Source of the DNA: Alphaproteobacteria bacterium
GTDB lineage: Bacteria; Pseudomonadota; Alphaproteobacteria; Rhizobiales; Aestuariivirgaceae
Direction: 5' to 3'
NCBI GenBank assembly: GCA_020441605.1
Contig: JAGRLX010000091.1
Coordinates: 7,829-40,100, forward strand
Length of the DNA stretch: 32,272 bases
Made by a program: the position numbers and the translations under genes. Under the pieces are notes generated by a model, which was not told the origin of the DNA, made no database searches, and saw nothing but the letters and a program-made list of their open reading frames with translations. Shown in pieces: positions 31,565 to 32,272 of this stretch; within the stretch, counting starts at the first letter, position 1, and each line of letters starts with the position of its first letter.

Positions 31565-31916
31565 CATTGAGGACCGGCAGCTGGATTCGCTTGCCAGCGC
31601 CCACTTGCGCGATATTGAATTACAAACGCCCGTTTGGATCAAGGCGGTGGTGGGGCACCATGGAAGATCAAGCTCGCCTGGCGCAGTTTGGGTGCCAAGG
31701 TTTGCTTGCAGTCAGCGGGCGTGAAGCGCATTCTCAGATGAACACGACCCCGGTCTTGCATGTCATCGCCGGACCATCAGTGAAAGAAGAGGGCAAAATG
31801 CTGGAACTCCCGAATTCGGATCGTTTGGTCCGCTGCTGTCTCCGGTTCCCGTCCGGCTGTGGCCAGACGAATGACAACGCGGCCACCAGCTTCGCTTGAC
31901 CGGCTCGACTGTCAGC
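31565..31916. other. Gap without a convincing gene
   Basis: About 350 bases between the PuuE-type gene and the hydroxy acid dehydrogenase. A short plus-strand frame (from 31661 to 31899) has no recognisable motif, no clear ribosome binding site and an unremarkable composition. I saw no strong terminator, repeat or promoter motif. Confidence 0.5.
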
Positions 31917-32272
31917 ATGACCACCCTTTCATCTTCGCTTGCCAGGCAAGCCTATAGCGTCAAGGCCACACGCGAGTTGGCGCGTCGGATTCTGCCGCGC
32001 CCGGTTTTCGATTTCTCCGACGGCGGGGCAGAAGATGAGCGCACCCTGAGGCGGAATGAAGAGGCATTCGCCGATTTCGACCTCGTACCGGAGCCGCTGC
32101 GCGGGGCAGCAGAGCGCGATCTCTCGACCGTTCTCTTCGGAAAGGTGTTGAGCATGCCGGTGATGATCGGCCCAACGGGCCTGGCCGGACTGTTCTGGCC
32201 CGATGGCGAGTGCTGCGCCATGCGCGCCGCCGCGGCGGCCGGTATCGCCTATTGCCTGAGCCATGGCTCGGT
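31917..32272 (+). CDS. FMN-dependent alpha-hydroxy acid dehydrogenase, partial
   Basis: The first 118 residues of an LldD/mandelate-dehydrogenase-type flavoenzyme, cut by the right edge. It begins MTTLSSSLARQAYSVKATRE, followed by PRPVFDFSDGGAEDERTLRR (the family FDYxxGGAxDExTxRxN motif), then FDLVPEPLRGA and a LSMPVMIGPTGLAGLFWPDG segment that forms the first beta strands of the FMN barrel. The active-site arginine and histidine lie beyond the window. It probably oxidises an L-2-hydroxy acid such as lactate, mandelate or glycolate. A purine-breakdown link with the PuuE gene is conceivable but unproven. Confidence 0.88.
   Translation, partial: MTTLSSSLARQAYSVKATRELARRILPRPVFDFSDGGAEDERTLRRNEEAFADFDLVPEPLRGAAERDLSTVLFGKVLSMPVMIGPTGLAGLFWPDGECCAMRAAAAAGIAYCLSHGS

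Noticed and set aside
31811..31832. GGAAC followed by CGTT upstream of the hydroxy acid dehydrogenase
   Set aside because: The spacer is only 14 bases, shorter than the 16-17 bases of EcfG promoters.
31661..31899. Plus-strand frame of about 79 residues beginning MEDQARLAQFG
   Set aside because: No motif, no clear ribosome binding site and no promoter or conservation evidence, so it is not called as a gene.

Overview
The window reads as a piece of chromosome from a GC-rich alphaproteobacterium of the Hyphomicrobiales (Rhizobiales) type. The best evidence is a complete alphaproteobacterial general stress response core: an EcfG-type sigma factor, the NepR anti-sigma factor, the PhyR anti-anti-sigma response regulator and two HWE-family sensor histidine kinases. 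GGAAC-type EcfG promoters lie around these genes. I saw no tRNA, rRNA, CRISPR array or intact insertion sequence.

Layout from left to right. (1) 1-1669, minus strand: the small and large membrane subunits of a TRAP transporter, the large one cut by the window edge. (2) 1844-5476, plus strand: a tightly overlapping trio of a GlpA-like FAD oxidoreductase with a [2Fe-2S] tail, a compact second FAD oxidoreductase and an FGGY kinase. It diverges from the TRAP genes and probably oxidises or phosphorylates a polyol the transporter brings in. (3) 5603-13768: the stress-response island, with one HWE kinase at each end, an AI-2E family membrane protein, a CsbD protein, a 58-residue exported or membrane peptide, a DUF1328 membrane peptide, ecfG, nepR and phyR. 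Seven GGAAC-type promoter candidates sit in front of these genes (three with a full CGTT -10 element), plus a weak second one before the DUF1328 gene. (4) 13769-14662: no convincing intact gene, but two possible decayed genes. (5) 14663-19219, plus strand: three overlapping or nearly overlapping genes for exported proteins of unknown role: a 785-residue protein, a parallel beta-helix protein with a choice-of-anchor-Q-like end, and a small LolA-like periplasmic protein. (6) 19276-27093, minus strand: an eight-gene operon with a glycerol-1-phosphate-dehydrogenase-like enzyme, FGGY kinase, SorC-type regulator, E1 alpha and beta of a thiamine-diphosphate dehydrogenase, a free lipoyl domain, a class II aldolase and a lipoate-ligase-like protein. 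(7) 27231-30346, minus strand: a divergent GlpK-like kinase and GlpD. (8) 30662-32272, plus strand: a PuuE-type allantoinase/polysaccharide deacetylase and the start of an FMN-dependent alpha-hydroxy acid dehydrogenase.

Taken together, much of the window concerns polyol or polyol-phosphate breakdown: three FGGY kinases, two glycerol-3-phosphate-dehydrogenase-like enzymes and one glycerol-1-phosphate-dehydrogenase-like enzyme. The operon in (6) is the strongest candidate for an undescribed pathway. It encodes everything to phosphorylate, oxidise and aldol-cleave a substrate. It also encodes an E1 enzyme that would load a free-standing lipoyl carrier, with a dedicated ligase-like protein but no E2 acyltransferase or E3 in the locus. 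The exported cassette in (5) is the second candidate. All functions are read from sequence motifs by eye; no database search was possible.
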